DNA from: 58-81 sp012729145
GTDB lineage: Bacteria > Synergistota > Synergistia > Synergistales > Thermovirgaceae
NCBI GenBank assembly: GCA_040770625.1
Contig: JAXGIW010000003.1
Location: 62,001-126,000, forward strand
Length of the DNA stretch: 64,000 nucleotides
Reading direction: 5' to 3'
Under the pieces are notes generated by a model. It was given only the letters and a program-made list of their open reading frames with translations, had not been told where the DNA came from and did not search any database. Shown here one piece after another: positions 16,251 to 25,163 of the stretch; the first letter of the stretch is position 1, and each line of letters begins with the position of its first letter. The translations under genes and the position numbers were made by a program.

Positions 16251-18170
16251 TTATTTTTTTCTCATTATACGTTTCTCTTGTACCCTTCTAGTTACCCCCA
16301 TGGAATCGAGCATCTCCAGAAGAGGGAGAACGTACTTCCGGCTGCTTCCGGTGGCATCCCTGACGGAGGCCACAGTGATATCGCCCTCTATGCTCCTGAG
16401 ATTCCCGATGAAACTCTCCAGTACGTCCTTGGATACCACGAACCCGCTTCCGGCAATAAAGACCTGTCCCTGAGACCTGAGCGTCTCCATTGCCTTTTCC
16501 GCCTCGTTCTTGCTCAGTCCGGTCTTTTCTGTGATATCACTGATCTCTGGTAACTGAAACATCCGTTCAGAACATATGTCGAGGATCTCGGCCCCCGCAG
16601 CTCCTCTCCTGGCCGCATCCCCAGGCAAAAAACCCGGGAGTCTTACCCTCTGCTCCTCGATCTCCAGCCTGCCTCCCTGGACCCACCTTTCGATCACTCT
16701 CTTGGCATGGCGGACCTCCATCTCGGGAAGAAACTTTCGACAGAGCGTATCAACCGGAGATCCGGGGTTGTCAGGTTCCTCTTCGTGAAGACCTTTCAGA
16801 AGCGAAAGGACGTCATAAAGCTTCTTTTCGGCCACATCTCCGTTCATGATGATCCCTTCCCCGGATTCTACCAGCAAAACACGACCTTCATCGTCAAGCC
16901 CCCTGGCGAGGGAAATCACGGTAGCGGGCTTTTCCTGGATCATCCTCACCCCTTCTTCAACGGAGAGCACCGGTTCATGGAAGGTGACCGCCCAGAGAAG
17001 CTCCCCTGGACCCTTTGCCCTGGAGATCCTTTCCAGCAGCTCCAGATGGCTTTTCCTGCCTCTCTTTCCCCTGGGTCTTTTGGCATAGGGCATAAGGACG
17101 CTTCCTCCGCCAATGGTCGTAAGGGGGCTATAGAATCGGATAATAAAGGCCTCTCCTCTGACCGCAACGACGGGGGTCTCGGTCACTATCTGAGCAAAGG
17201 ATCTCTCCCCTGGGACGATACTGTCCCTGTCCAGAAGGGCTACCCTGCCTACGGTATCGGTGGTCCCGATGTGAATTCGAACCCTCTGCCAGTGACGGAC
17301 CGGCTCAGGCGACGAGGCCAGGATCCTCAGGTCAACATCCATCCTCCCCGAAGGGGAAAAGACATCCGGAGAACAGAGAACATCTCCCCTTTCAAGCTCC
17401 GAGAGCGAGATGCCTCCAAGGCTCAGGGCGATACGCTGACCGCTCCTGGCCTCCTCTACCGGGGTATCGTGAACATGGACGGAACGGATATCCGTCTTCA
17501 GGCCCCGGGGAAGGATCGCAAGGATGTCGTCCTTCCTTACCCTCCCACGGTAGGATGTCCCGGTGACAACAGCACCGAACCCCTTCACCGGGAAGGCCCT
17601 GTCTACGGGCATAAAGAAGGGACCTTCGGGGTTTTTGGGCATAATACCATCCACCAGTCTTCCCAGGGCTTCCAGGAGAGCTTCAAGATTGTACCCGGTA
17701 ACTGAGGAGACGGGAACTACCTCCGAATTCTCGAGGAAGGTCCCCTTTACTTCTTCCCTGACCTCTTCAATCGCCAGTTCAAGAAAGTCCTCTTCCACGA
17801 GGTCGGCTTTCGTCAGAACGATCAGTCCGTGCCTGACCCCTATCAATCCAAGGATATCGAGGTGTTCCCTTGTCTGGGCCCTTACTCCCTCATCGGAAGC
17901 AACAACGAAAATGACCCCGTCTATTCCGGCGGCACCAGCCACCATCTGTCTGATGAACCTCTCATGGCCCGGAACATCGACGATGCTTACTGTCTTGCCG
18001 TTAGGAAGGGTAAGGGGTGCAAAACCCAGTTCTATGGTAATTCCCCGCCGTTTCTCGTCCCCCAGCCTGTCACAGTCGGTCCCGCTGAGCGCCTTTACGA
18101 GTGAGGTCTTGCCGTGATCTATGTGGCCAGCTGTTCCCAGAACAATAGGGACCTCAATTCTCCTGGTCAT
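16251..18170 (-). CDS. selB: Selenocysteine-specific translation elongation factor SelB
   Basis: 639 residues. SelB delivers Sec-tRNA(Sec) to UGA codons next to a SECIS hairpin. The EF-Tu-like GTPase has GHIDHGKTSL, DVPGHERFI and TKADL, followed by beta-barrel domains. The C-terminal winged helices that bind SECIS RNA are present (ILDICSERMFQLPEISDITEKTG, KYVLPLLEMLDSMGVTRR). It overlaps the 3' end of selA by 17 bp. Confidence 0.96.
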   Translation of the reverse strand: MTRRIEVPIVLGTAGHIDHGKTSLVKALSGTDCDRLGDEKRRGITIELGFAPLTLPNGKTVSIVDVPGHERFIRQMVAGAAGIDGVIFVVASDEGVRAQTREHLDILGLIGVRHGLIVLTKADLVEEDFLELAIEEVREEVKGTFLENSEVVPVSSVTGYNLEALLEALGRLVDGIMPKNPEGPFFMPVDRAFPVKGFGAVVTGTSYRGRVRKDDILAILPRGLKTDIRSVHVHDTPVEEARSGQRIALSLGGISLSELERGDVLCSPDVFSPSGRMDVDLRILASSPEPVRHWQRVRIHIGTTDTVGRVALLDRDSIVPGERSFAQIVTETPVVAVRGEAFIIRFYSPLTTIGGGSVLMPYAKRPRGKRGRKSHLELLERISRAKGPGELLWAVTFHEPVLSVEEGVRMIQEKPATVISLARGLDDEGRVLLVESGEGIIMNGDVAEKKLYDVLSLLKGLHEEEPDNPGSPVDTLCRKFLPEMEVRHAKRVIERWVQGGRLEIEEQRVRLPGFLPGDAARRGAAGAEILDICSERMFQLPEISDITEKTGLSKNEAEKAMETLRSQGQVFIAGSGFVVSKDVLESFIGNLRSIEGDITVASVRDATGSSRKYVLPLLEMLDSMGVTRRVQEKRIMRKK

Positions 18171-19569
18171 GGCTGCCTTCCTGTCCCGCCAGGTTTTTAA
18201 GTACCTCGATCACATCCTTGTTGTCCCCTTCAAGCATGGTCCTGACGTGGAAGATCACCTTGCCGTCCCTGGCTGAAGCCACTACAGGAACTGGAGATTT
18301 CCTGAGGGACTCCAGCAAGGAACCGTCAGTGACCCCTTCCGGCGGCTCCACCTCGACCCCGAAACCATCCAGGTCAGTGGCAGGGAACGCCCCTCCCCCC
18401 ACTGCATCGTGGGTGGCAACAGCCTTCGCCCGAAGGCCCGCCGATCGCCTGATCCCCGAGGCCAGGGTGCGGGCTTTCCTCTCCAGCTCCTTCAGGGGCT
18501 GGGAGATCATTCGGAGGGTCGGGATCTCATCGGTCTTCTTTTCCAGATAAAGCCTTAACGTTGACTCAAAAGCGGCCAGGGTCATCTTGTCTACCCTGAG
18601 GGCCCTCAGCAGTGGAAACTTTCGTATCCTGTCCAGAATCTGGCTTCTTCCAACAACAACGCCTATCTGGGGACCTCCGAGAAGCTTGTCCCCCGAAAAG
18701 GTCACGATATCCACCCCGGACTCAATACACTGTCTGACCGTAGGCTCTCCCTGCAGCCCCCAGGCACCAAGGTCAACAACCACTCCGCTGCCAAGGTCCT
18801 CCATGAAGATCAGATCCTTCTCCCTTGCCAGGGAGGCCAGATCTTCCCTGGCCGCCTCGGCCTGGAAACCCACCACCCTGAAGTTGGAGGGGTGAACCTT
18901 GAGTATCATGCCCGTGGCTGGAGACAGGGCGTTCAGGTAGTCAGAGAGGTGGGTCCTGTTGGTGGTACCGACCTCTTTCATAAGGGCTCCTGAGAATTCC
19001 ATGATGTCAGGGATCCGGAAAGAACCCCCTATCTCCACCAGCTCTCCCCGTGAGACAATAACCTCCCTGTCTCGACCAAGGGCAGCCAAACAGAGCAGAA
19101 CCGCACCGGCGTTATTGTTCACCACCAGCGCGGAATCAGCCCCGGTGATGCTTGTGAGAAGCCATTCAACGTGGGAGTTCCTGTGGCCTCTCAACCCCTC
19201 TTCCAGATCGTATTCCAGATTGCTGTAACACCCCGAGGCTTGCATGACGTTTTCAAGCACTCCAGCTCCCAGGCATGACCTTCCCAGGTTGGTGTGGACC
19301 ACCACCCCTGTGGCATTGATCACCCTCCTGAGACTCTTTCTTGAGTACTTCTCCAGCCTTGATCTGGCCTCTGATTCGATATGACCTGGGTCTATGGAGT
19401 TTATGCGACCCTTTATCAGGTCCCTTCGTACTTCACCTATCACATCCGCAAAGGTCGATCTGACGGCTTCACGTCCCAGGATTTCCTGGAACCGGCCTGT
19501 CCATCTCTTCTGCAGAAGTTCATCCATCGAAGGCAGGTCCCTTAACAACGATCTTATCTCGTCACGCAT
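18154..19569 (-). CDS. selA: L-seryl-tRNA(Sec) selenium transferase SelA
   Basis: 471 residues, normal. It is a PLP enzyme converting Ser-tRNA(Sec) to Sec-tRNA(Sec) using selenophosphate. The N-terminal tRNA-binding region (LPSMDELLQ) and RRVINATGVVVHTNLGRS are typical; the PLP lysine is in FSGDKLLGGPQ. Coupled to selB. No selD or tRNA-Sec gene is visible in this window. Confidence 0.96.
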   Translation of the reverse strand: MRDEIRSLLRDLPSMDELLQKRWTGRFQEILGREAVRSTFADVIGEVRRDLIKGRINSIDPGHIESEARSRLEKYSRKSLRRVINATGVVVHTNLGRSCLGAGVLENVMQASGCYSNLEYDLEEGLRGHRNSHVEWLLTSITGADSALVVNNNAGAVLLCLAALGRDREVIVSRGELVEIGGSFRIPDIMEFSGALMKEVGTTNRTHLSDYLNALSPATGMILKVHPSNFRVVGFQAEAAREDLASLAREKDLIFMEDLGSGVVVDLGAWGLQGEPTVRQCIESGVDIVTFSGDKLLGGPQIGVVVGRSQILDRIRKFPLLRALRVDKMTLAAFESTLRLYLEKKTDEIPTLRMISQPLKELERKARTLASGIRRSAGLRAKAVATHDAVGGGAFPATDLDGFGVEVEPPEGVTDGSLLESLRKSPVPVVASARDGKVIFHVRTMLEGDNKDVIEVLKNLAGQEGSHDQEN

Positions 19570-19714
19570 CTTCGCACCATCCCCTGAAGAGGGGCGGACC
19601 TCTACGGTTCCGTCCCCGGCTTTATCCCTTGACCCAACAGAATGATACCAGAGCTTCCGTCGATGGTATTATTGCTCTCGTCATCCTCACAAGTATAAGG
19701 GGAGGTAGGAGAAC

Positions 19715-20317
19715 ATGCACAAGGTGGACGCAAGGAACAGGCCCTGCCCCAAACCGGTGATAATGACCAGAGAGGCGCTGAAGAGCCATGGGCTGCCCCT
19801 TGAAATAGTCGTAGACAGCGGGATACCCCTTCTCAACGTAAGGCGTTTCCTCGAAAGCCAAAACATAAGGGTCTCCTTCTCCGAGGCCGGCGGCTACGCC
19901 ACCCTGGTCTGCACAGAAGGTGATCAGGCTGAAGGCGCTCTTCAAGCCGGAACTGCCGAAAAACGCGACGAGAGACCGGAGGACGTAGCCATTCTTGTCT
20001 GTTCCGAGTTTCTGGGCCACAGTGATCGTCTACTGGGGGATGTCCTTATAAAAAGCTTCCTGGGGACCCTGGTGGAGAGAGAGCAGCCTCCGGCGCTGAT
20101 CGCCCTTATGAACGAAGGTGTCAAACTGGCCCTTCCCGGCTCATCGGCCTCCGAAAGCCTTCAGGCCCTTCAGGCCAGGGGAACGGAAATACTTGTATGC
20201 GGGACCTGCTCCAGCCATTTCGGGATCACCGATTCCATTTCAGTGGGGATCATCTCCAACATGTTCGACATCACCGGATCCCTTTTGCGCCATCAGAAGA
20301 GTATCGTTCTGGGTTAG
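19715..20317 (+). CDS. yedF: Selenium metabolism protein YedF
   Basis: 200 residues. An N-terminal TusA/SirA-like domain (KVDARNRPCPKPVIMTREAL, the CPKP motif at about residues 11-14) is joined to a C-terminal DsrE-like domain (AILVCSEFLGHSDRLLGDVL... with CGTCSSHFGI). This architecture is the selenium-associated YedF, thought to take part in selenium or sulfur carriage; its chemistry is not settled. It is divergent from selA with 145 bp between, and GGGGAGGTAGGA precedes the ATG. Confidence 0.92.
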   Translation: MHKVDARNRPCPKPVIMTREALKSHGLPLEIVVDSGIPLLNVRRFLESQNIRVSFSEAGGYATLVCTEGDQAEGALQAGTAEKRDERPEDVAILVCSEFLGHSDRLLGDVLIKSFLGTLVEREQPPALIALMNEGVKLALPGSSASESLQALQARGTEILVCGTCSSHFGITDSISVGIISNMFDITGSLLRHQKSIVLG

Positions 20318-20331
20318 GAACACCCCTGCCA

Positions 20332-21483
20332 TCAGGGCACAAGTCTCTCCCAGATGGAGTTCCCCACCCTCATACCCCTTCTGCTCAGGGCGATCCTCCC
20401 CGGCGACCTCCTGAAAAGGTCCCGGGGCAGTTCTTTAAGGGCAGCTGCCATTCTTTCCGGCAAGTCGTCACCCCAGTCTCGCCGGAGATCCTGTAGCCTT
20501 ATGCCCCACCGGGTCCTCAGGGCCAGGATGGCCGATTCGGAGGCAAGCCGATCCCCCTCCAGCCTCTCGGAATAACAGACGGGACTCTTGCCTCGTGCCA
20601 CCATTGAACAGTATTCGGGAAGGTCGGGAATATTTCTTGTCCTCTGGTATTTCCTGTACCCCCAGGCCGACGGCCCCAGACCGATGAACTCCCCCCCCCT
20701 CCAGTAGGATACGTTGTGCCGGCACCACCTCCCGGGCCTTGCGAAACTGGCTATCTCGTACTGGAGAAGACCCTTTTTTTCAAGGTAGTACTGGGCCCAG
20801 CGGTAAAAGGGGTACCCTTCTGCAAGGTCGTTCGGAGGGCGTTCCCCCCAGGGCGTACCCTCTTCAAGGGTGAGCTGGTAGATGGAAACGTGATCCACTC
20901 CCTCGGAAAGGATCTCCCTCAGTGTTTCACCCCAGCCCCTGAAATGCTGTCCTGGCAGCCCGAAGAGAAGGTCCACTGATAGTGAAAGATCCGTTCCTGA
21001 AATCCTTGTCATGGAATCAAGGGCCAACCTTCGGTCATGAGCCCTTCCTGCGGCAAGAAGATCCTTGTCCTGGAGGCTCTGGACCCCAAGGCTTACCCTG
21101 GTAACCCTCCAGTCCTTCCAGAGGGAGAGATGCCCCCCCGTCAATGAGGCAGGGTTGGCCTCCACCGTCACCTCCGCCCCGGGTATAAATGTGAAGGCTC
21201 TCTCCAGGATCCTGATCAACCTCCTCCAGTCGGGAACGGAGAGAAGCGATGGGGTGCCTCCCCCAATATATGCTGTCCTGATCCGGGGCAGATCACCCTC
21301 TCTCCCAAGAAGCGCTATCTCTTTCTCGAGAGCCTGAAGGAATGAGGGTATATCTCCAACGGCGGGCGGAAAACTGTAAAAGGCACAGTAGGGGCATTTG
21401 CTCCGGCAGAAAGGGACATGCACGTACAGGGATATGGCGGGAGGCAAGCCGGATCTCTGCCTGTCACTCCTCTTCATCATCAC
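20332..21483 (-). CDS. hemW: Radical SAM heme chaperone HemW
   Basis: 383 residues. HemW is a heme-binding radical SAM protein long misannotated as oxygen-independent coproporphyrinogen oxidase. The cluster motif is CRSKCPYCAFYSF (CxxxCxxC) near residue 26. The GGGTPSLL block, EANPASLT and SLGVQSLQDKDL are typical. It lies downstream of lepA with a 20-bp overlap; lepA-hemW is a widespread pair. Confidence 0.94.
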   Translation of the reverse strand: MMMKRSDRQRSGLPPAISLYVHVPFCRSKCPYCAFYSFPPAVGDIPSFLQALEKEIALLGREGDLPRIRTAYIGGGTPSLLSVPDWRRLIRILERAFTFIPGAEVTVEANPASLTGGHLSLWKDWRVTRVSLGVQSLQDKDLLAAGRAHDRRLALDSMTRISGTDLSLSVDLLFGLPGQHFRGWGETLREILSEGVDHVSIYQLTLEEGTPWGERPPNDLAEGYPFYRWAQYYLEKKGLLQYEIASFARPGRWCRHNVSYWRGGEFIGLGPSAWGYRKYQRTRNIPDLPEYCSMVARGKSPVCYSERLEGDRLASESAILALRTRWGIRLQDLRRDWGDDLPERMAAALKELPRDLFRRSPGRIALSRRGMRVGNSIWERLVP

Positions 21484-23281
21484 CGGCTTTGAGAAAGGCG
21501 AGGAAAGCTTCCTGGGGCAAGGATATCCTGCCTATCTGCTTCATCCTCTTTTTCCCCTCTTTCTGCTTCTCTAGCAGTTTTCTCTTCCTGGTTATGTCTC
21601 CGCCGTAGCATTTGGCAAGCACATCTTTCCTGAGGGGTTTGACGTTCTGGCGCACAATGACCCTCTTGCCTATAGCGGCCTGGAGAGAAACCTCGAAGAG
21701 CTGTCTGGGAATGATCTCCTTGAGCTTCCTGACAACCTCCTGTCCACGTTGATAGGCACGGTCGGCGTGGCACACGAAACAGAACGCATCGACAGGATCT
21801 CCTCCGATCAGGATATCCACCTTGACCAGATTCGAGGCTTTGAAACCCGAGTGCTCGTAGTCGATCGATGCAAATCCCCTGGTAACGGACTTCAGCCTGT
21901 CATGGAAATCGATTATGAACTCCGCAAGAGGGAGCTCGTAGGCAACCCTGGCTCTCTGGGGGGTGATGTAGTCCATACCCAGAAAAACCCCCCGTCGGTC
22001 CTGGCAAAGCTGCATCACCTTGCCTACGTACTCCGCGGGGACGAAACCGGTGATCTTGATGAAGGGTTCGAGAACCTCCTCTATCTGGCTGGCTTCAGGG
22101 AAATCCGAGGGGCGGTGGGCCTCGATCATCTCACCAGCTGTGGTCCTGATCTGGTAGATCACGTTGGGGGCCGTTGCAACAAGATCCACTCCGAACTCCC
22201 GGTTCAGCCTCTCTCTTGCTATCTCCATGTGCAAAAGACCCAGGAAACCGCAACGAAAGCCGAATCCAAGGGCGGTTGAGCTTTCCGGTTCAAAGAAAAT
22301 GGCAGAATCGTTCATCTGCAGCTTTTCAAGGGCATCCCTGAGCTGTGGATACTCGTCCCTCTCTATAGGGTAAAAGCCGCAGAAAACCACGGGCTTTACC
22401 TTGCGGTAACCTGGAAGGGGCGACCTGGCAGGCGTCCTCAGGGATGTGACCGTATCGCCCACCCTTGCCTCCTCGACGGATTTGATGTTGCAGATCAGGT
22501 AACCCACCTCTCCGGGGCCCAGCTCATCGACAGGACGCATATCCGGTCCGAAGACCCCTATCTCCTCCACCTGGAAATTCTTCCGTGTGGCCATGAAGGT
22601 TACCATATCCCCTGTCCTGATAGTGCCGTTGGTTACCCTTATGTAGCAGATCACCCCCCTGTAGTTGTTGTAGATGGAGTCAAAGACAAGGGCCTGAAGG
22701 GAACTTTCGCTATCTCCGAAGGGTGGAGGCACCTTACTGATCACCGCTTCGAGTATCTCAGGTATACCTGTCCCCTCCTTGGCGCTGGCAAGCAGGACCT
22801 CCGAGCAGTCCAGTCCCACTACCTCCTCGATCTCCTTTGCCGCCTGTTTTGGTTGGGCAGAGGGGAGATCTATCTTGTTGATCACGGGGACTATCTCCAG
22901 TCCCTGGTCTACGGCAAGATAGGCGTTGGCGACGGTCTGGGCCTCAACCCCCTGGGCGGCGTCAACTATAAGGAGAGCTCCTTCGCAGGCGGCCAGGGAT
23001 CTCGAGACTTCGTAGGAAAAGTCCACGTGTCCAGGTGTGTCGATAAGGTTCAGGACATAATCCTGGCCGTCGGAGGCCCTGTACTTCATCTGCACAGGAA
23101 CAAGCTTGATGGTGATCCCCCTCTCCCGCTCGAGCTCGAGGGTATCGAGGATCTGTTCACGCATCTCCCTGGCACTGACCGTAGTGGTAGCTTCAAGCAG
23201 ACGGTCGGCAAGGGTCGATTTTCCGTGATCCACATGGGCTATGATACAGAAATTCCTGATGCGTTCTGTCGGCACCTTCAT
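21464..23281 (-). CDS. lepA: Elongation factor 4 (LepA)
   Basis: 605 residues. This translational GTPase can back-translocate ribosomes. G1 AHVDHGKSTL, G3 DTPGHVDFSYE and G4 NKIDLP are present, and the C-terminal LepA-specific region contains QNVKPLRKDVLAKCYGGDITRKRKLLEKQKEG. The ATG is preceded by AGAGGTG and the gene has its own promoter at 23315-23343. Confidence 0.97.
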   Translation of the reverse strand: MKVPTERIRNFCIIAHVDHGKSTLADRLLEATTTVSAREMREQILDTLELERERGITIKLVPVQMKYRASDGQDYVLNLIDTPGHVDFSYEVSRSLAACEGALLIVDAAQGVEAQTVANAYLAVDQGLEIVPVINKIDLPSAQPKQAAKEIEEVVGLDCSEVLLASAKEGTGIPEILEAVISKVPPPFGDSESSLQALVFDSIYNNYRGVICYIRVTNGTIRTGDMVTFMATRKNFQVEEIGVFGPDMRPVDELGPGEVGYLICNIKSVEEARVGDTVTSLRTPARSPLPGYRKVKPVVFCGFYPIERDEYPQLRDALEKLQMNDSAIFFEPESSTALGFGFRCGFLGLLHMEIARERLNREFGVDLVATAPNVIYQIRTTAGEMIEAHRPSDFPEASQIEEVLEPFIKITGFVPAEYVGKVMQLCQDRRGVFLGMDYITPQRARVAYELPLAEFIIDFHDRLKSVTRGFASIDYEHSGFKASNLVKVDILIGGDPVDAFCFVCHADRAYQRGQEVVRKLKEIIPRQLFEVSLQAAIGKRVIVRQNVKPLRKDVLAKCYGGDITRKRKLLEKQKEGKKRMKQIGRISLPQEAFLAFLKAGDDEEE

Positions 23282-23314
23282 CGTCGCACACCTCTTGTTG
23301 GAGAAACGAAACTT

Positions 23315-23343
23315 ATTCTAACCAACAGGGGGGAAATTGTCAT
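23315..23343 (-). promoter_or_regulatory. lepA-hemW promoter
   Basis: On the minus strand: -35 ATGACA, 17-bp spacer, -10 TAGAAT, about 35 nt before the lepA ATG. Confidence 0.75.
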
Positions 23344-23399
23344 TGGAAGAGATTGCTCCGAAATGAACTGCAATTCGGTATCCCCGGGGGCAGTCGGTC

Positions 23400-24101
23400 T
23401 CAGGAACGGCCTGGCCTGTCCTCGAGCCAGAGCCTTATGTCCCCTGGAGTGTTTATGTTCATGAATGAACGCCTGTAACCCGGAATATGGGAAAGCTCCC
23501 CCTCTTCCAAAATGACCGGGGAGATGTCATCGAAAAAGGAGGAGATCTTGTGCCTGGACCTGGAGATGGCTGTCTCCACGGCACTGTAGCATCTCTTGTG
23601 ATAAAAGGCGTGAAGGGGCTCAAGATAACCCCCTACTCTTGCGATAACAGCGTCGCGGTCCTCTTTTCTTCTGGACCACATAAGTCTTACCACCGACTCC
23701 TGGAAAAGGGGCATGTCGCACCCGATCACGAAAGACCAGTCTCTCCATGCGGAACACAGGCCGACGGCAAGCCCTTCAAGGGGCCCCAGGCCCTCTATCC
23801 TGTCGGTGACAATGCGTATGCGGTCTCTTTCGGGAAAGGACTGAAGCAGGCGGCCAACCAGGCCCTCGTCTTCACTCCTGCAGGACAGGATACCCTCTCT
23901 GAAAATGGACAGAGCCCTGCCTAGGACCTCCAGAATAAGGCAGCGCCCTTCGACGGAGAGGAACACCTTCGCTCCGCCAGCCCTCTTCCCTCTGCCGCCT
24001 GCCAGAACGACGGCGGCAGCGTCGATCAGACCGCTGCCGCCCCTGGGAACGCCTTTATTGGATCCACTACCCCTGTTGATATTCTTATCCGATATCCTCA
24101 A
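23400..24101 (-). CDS. mobA: Molybdenum cofactor guanylyltransferase MobA
   Basis: 233 residues. It attaches GMP to molybdopterin to make the MGD form used by formate dehydrogenases and related enzymes. The nucleotidyltransferase signature AVVLAGGRGKRAGGAKVFL (LAGGxSxRMGxDK-like) and VIGCDMPLF are visible. The N-terminus is unclear: TTG at 24101 has AGGA 6 nt upstream and is preferred; TTG at 24137 is a longer option overlapping the upstream channel gene. Location next to a formate/nitrite channel suggests service to a Mo/W formate enzyme. Confidence 0.88.
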   Translation of the reverse strand: MRISDKNINRGSGSNKGVPRGGSGLIDAAAVVLAGGRGKRAGGAKVFLSVEGRCLILEVLGRALSIFREGILSCRSEDEGLVGRLLQSFPERDRIRIVTDRIEGLGPLEGLAVGLCSAWRDWSFVIGCDMPLFQESVVRLMWSRRKEDRDAVIARVGGYLEPLHAFYHKRCYSAVETAISRSRHKISSFFDDISPVILEEGELSHIPGYRRSFMNINTPGDIRLWLEDRPGRS

Positions 24102-24915
24102 GATTCGTCCTGAAGACCAGGAAGTAGAATACCGCAACGAAAAAGATCCCCCCGATCATGTTCCCGATGGTGACAGGGACCAGGTTGTGGAGATAACCAC
24201 CAACGGAGACGTTGGCAAGAACCTCCGGGGATAGACCCGCCCCGCTTACTACCGAGGGGTCGCCCTTGAGAAGAAGCCCAAGTGCCATGAAGTACATGTT
24301 GGCGATGGAGTGTTCGAAGCCGGAAGCGACGAAGGCCATGATGGGAAAGAAGATGGCCCAGATCTTGCCTATGATATCAGTGGCGGCCATGCTCATCCAT
24401 ACAGCAAGAACGACGAGCCAGTTACAGAGTATGCCGCGGAAAATGGCCTCGCCGATGGGAAGACTCATCTTGCCCGCCGCTATCTTGAAGGCGTTGACTC
24501 CTATCGGGCCCTTCCAGAGACCGGAATGATAAATAAGGAAAGCGACAAGTACACTACCAATAAAATTGGCCACGTAAACCCAGAACCAGTTCCTTATCAC
24601 CCCGCTCATGGGGGTACAGCCTGCCATTACGCTGAGGGGCATCATGCAGTTCCCGGTAAAAAGCTCCGCTCCTGCGATGACGACGAGCATCAGTCCCACA
24701 CTGAATATCGCCCCGCCGAGGAATCGGGAGAAACCGAGGCCCATGTTCGCGGCAAGGTCATGGGTCACCACGGTCATCAGCCACCCCCCGAAGGCTATGT
24801 ACGCACCTGCCATGGTACCCAGTACAAGCATCTGGGGAACACTCCAGGCCACCTTCGCCTTCGCCGCAAGGCATGCGGACTTGGCCAGTTCTACAGGAGA
24901 CTTGAAACCGTTCAT
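24085..24915 (-). CDS. Formate/nitrite transporter family channel (FocA/NirC)
   Basis: 276 residues with six hydrophobic segments (about 29-50, 66-88, 109-130, 160-178, 182-202, 246-269). The FNT signature AGAELFTGNCMM near residues 81-92 and the second omega-loop ASGFEHSIANMYFM, with the conserved pore His, are present. The family forms pentameric channels for formate, nitrite or hydrosulfide. The pairing with mobA suggests formate. GAGGAGG precedes the ATG. A long structured leader separates it from its promoter. Confidence 0.92.
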   Translation of the reverse strand: MNGFKSPVELAKSACLAAKAKVAWSVPQMLVLGTMAGAYIAFGGWLMTVVTHDLAANMGLGFSRFLGGAIFSVGLMLVVIAGAELFTGNCMMPLSVMAGCTPMSGVIRNWFWVYVANFIGSVLVAFLIYHSGLWKGPIGVNAFKIAAGKMSLPIGEAIFRGILCNWLVVLAVWMSMAATDIIGKIWAIFFPIMAFVASGFEHSIANMYFMALGLLLKGDPSVVSGAGLSPEVLANVSVGGYLHNLVPVTIGNMIGGIFFVAVFYFLVFRTNLEDIG

Positions 24916-25050
24916 TAAGGTGATTCCTCCTCACTGGTAATAGTCCCACCCGGTTACAGACTCTGGGATATTCCCGTGTATTCCGGGGGGCAGACCGGGG
25001 CTAAGCCCCTGATCGCCTGGTATTCTAGCATGGAATGTTATTTGTGTCAC
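24916..25050 (-). promoter_or_regulatory. Promoter and long leader of the FNT channel gene
   Basis: On the minus strand: -35 GTGACA (25045-25050), 17-bp spacer, -10 TAGAAT (25022-25027) with a preceding TGC. The leader of about 100 nt contains a GGGGC-TTA-GCCCC hairpin and further GC-rich complementary blocks before the GAGGAGG site. I do not recognise it as a known riboswitch. Confidence 0.7.
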
Positions 25051-25103
25051 TAATAGACCCCTTCTTTCCACCAGCCCTTTCACATGCTCCCTCGAATAGA
25101 ACA

Positions 25104-25132
25104 TTGACATTTATAGCTATAACACAAATAAT
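25104..25132 (+). promoter_or_regulatory. Purine operon promoter with a 12-bp palindrome in the spacer
   Basis: A consensus -35 TTGACA (25104-25109) is followed after 17 bp by AATAAT, or after 19 bp by TAATGT. The spacer contains the perfect palindrome TTATAGCTATAA (25111-25122), a candidate operator. It is divergent from the FNT channel promoter. Confidence 0.65.
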
Positions 25133-25163
25133 GTAAGTATATATGGGGAGGAGGGAAGGTTCT

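Noticed and set aside
16707..17705. 332-codon open frame on the plus strand
   Set aside because: It lies entirely antisense to selB, has no family-like motifs and mirrors the codon pattern of selB.
19570..19714. tRNA-Sec gene in the selA-yedF gap
   Set aside because: I looked for the long variable arm and TCA anticodon; no cloverleaf can be drawn.
25050..25142. Bacillus-type PurBox pair upstream of purC
   Set aside because: Only a weak CGAATAGAACATT resemblance to one half-site; no inverted pair with the right spacing.
25143..25163. ATG at 25143 as the purC start
   Set aside because: It overlaps the GGGGAGGAGG ribosome site; the TTG at 25164 is correctly spaced and gives the family N-terminus.
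24916..25163. THF, ZTP or Moco riboswitch in the channel/purC gap
   Set aside because: Conserved cores of these classes were not found; the structured leader is left unassigned.
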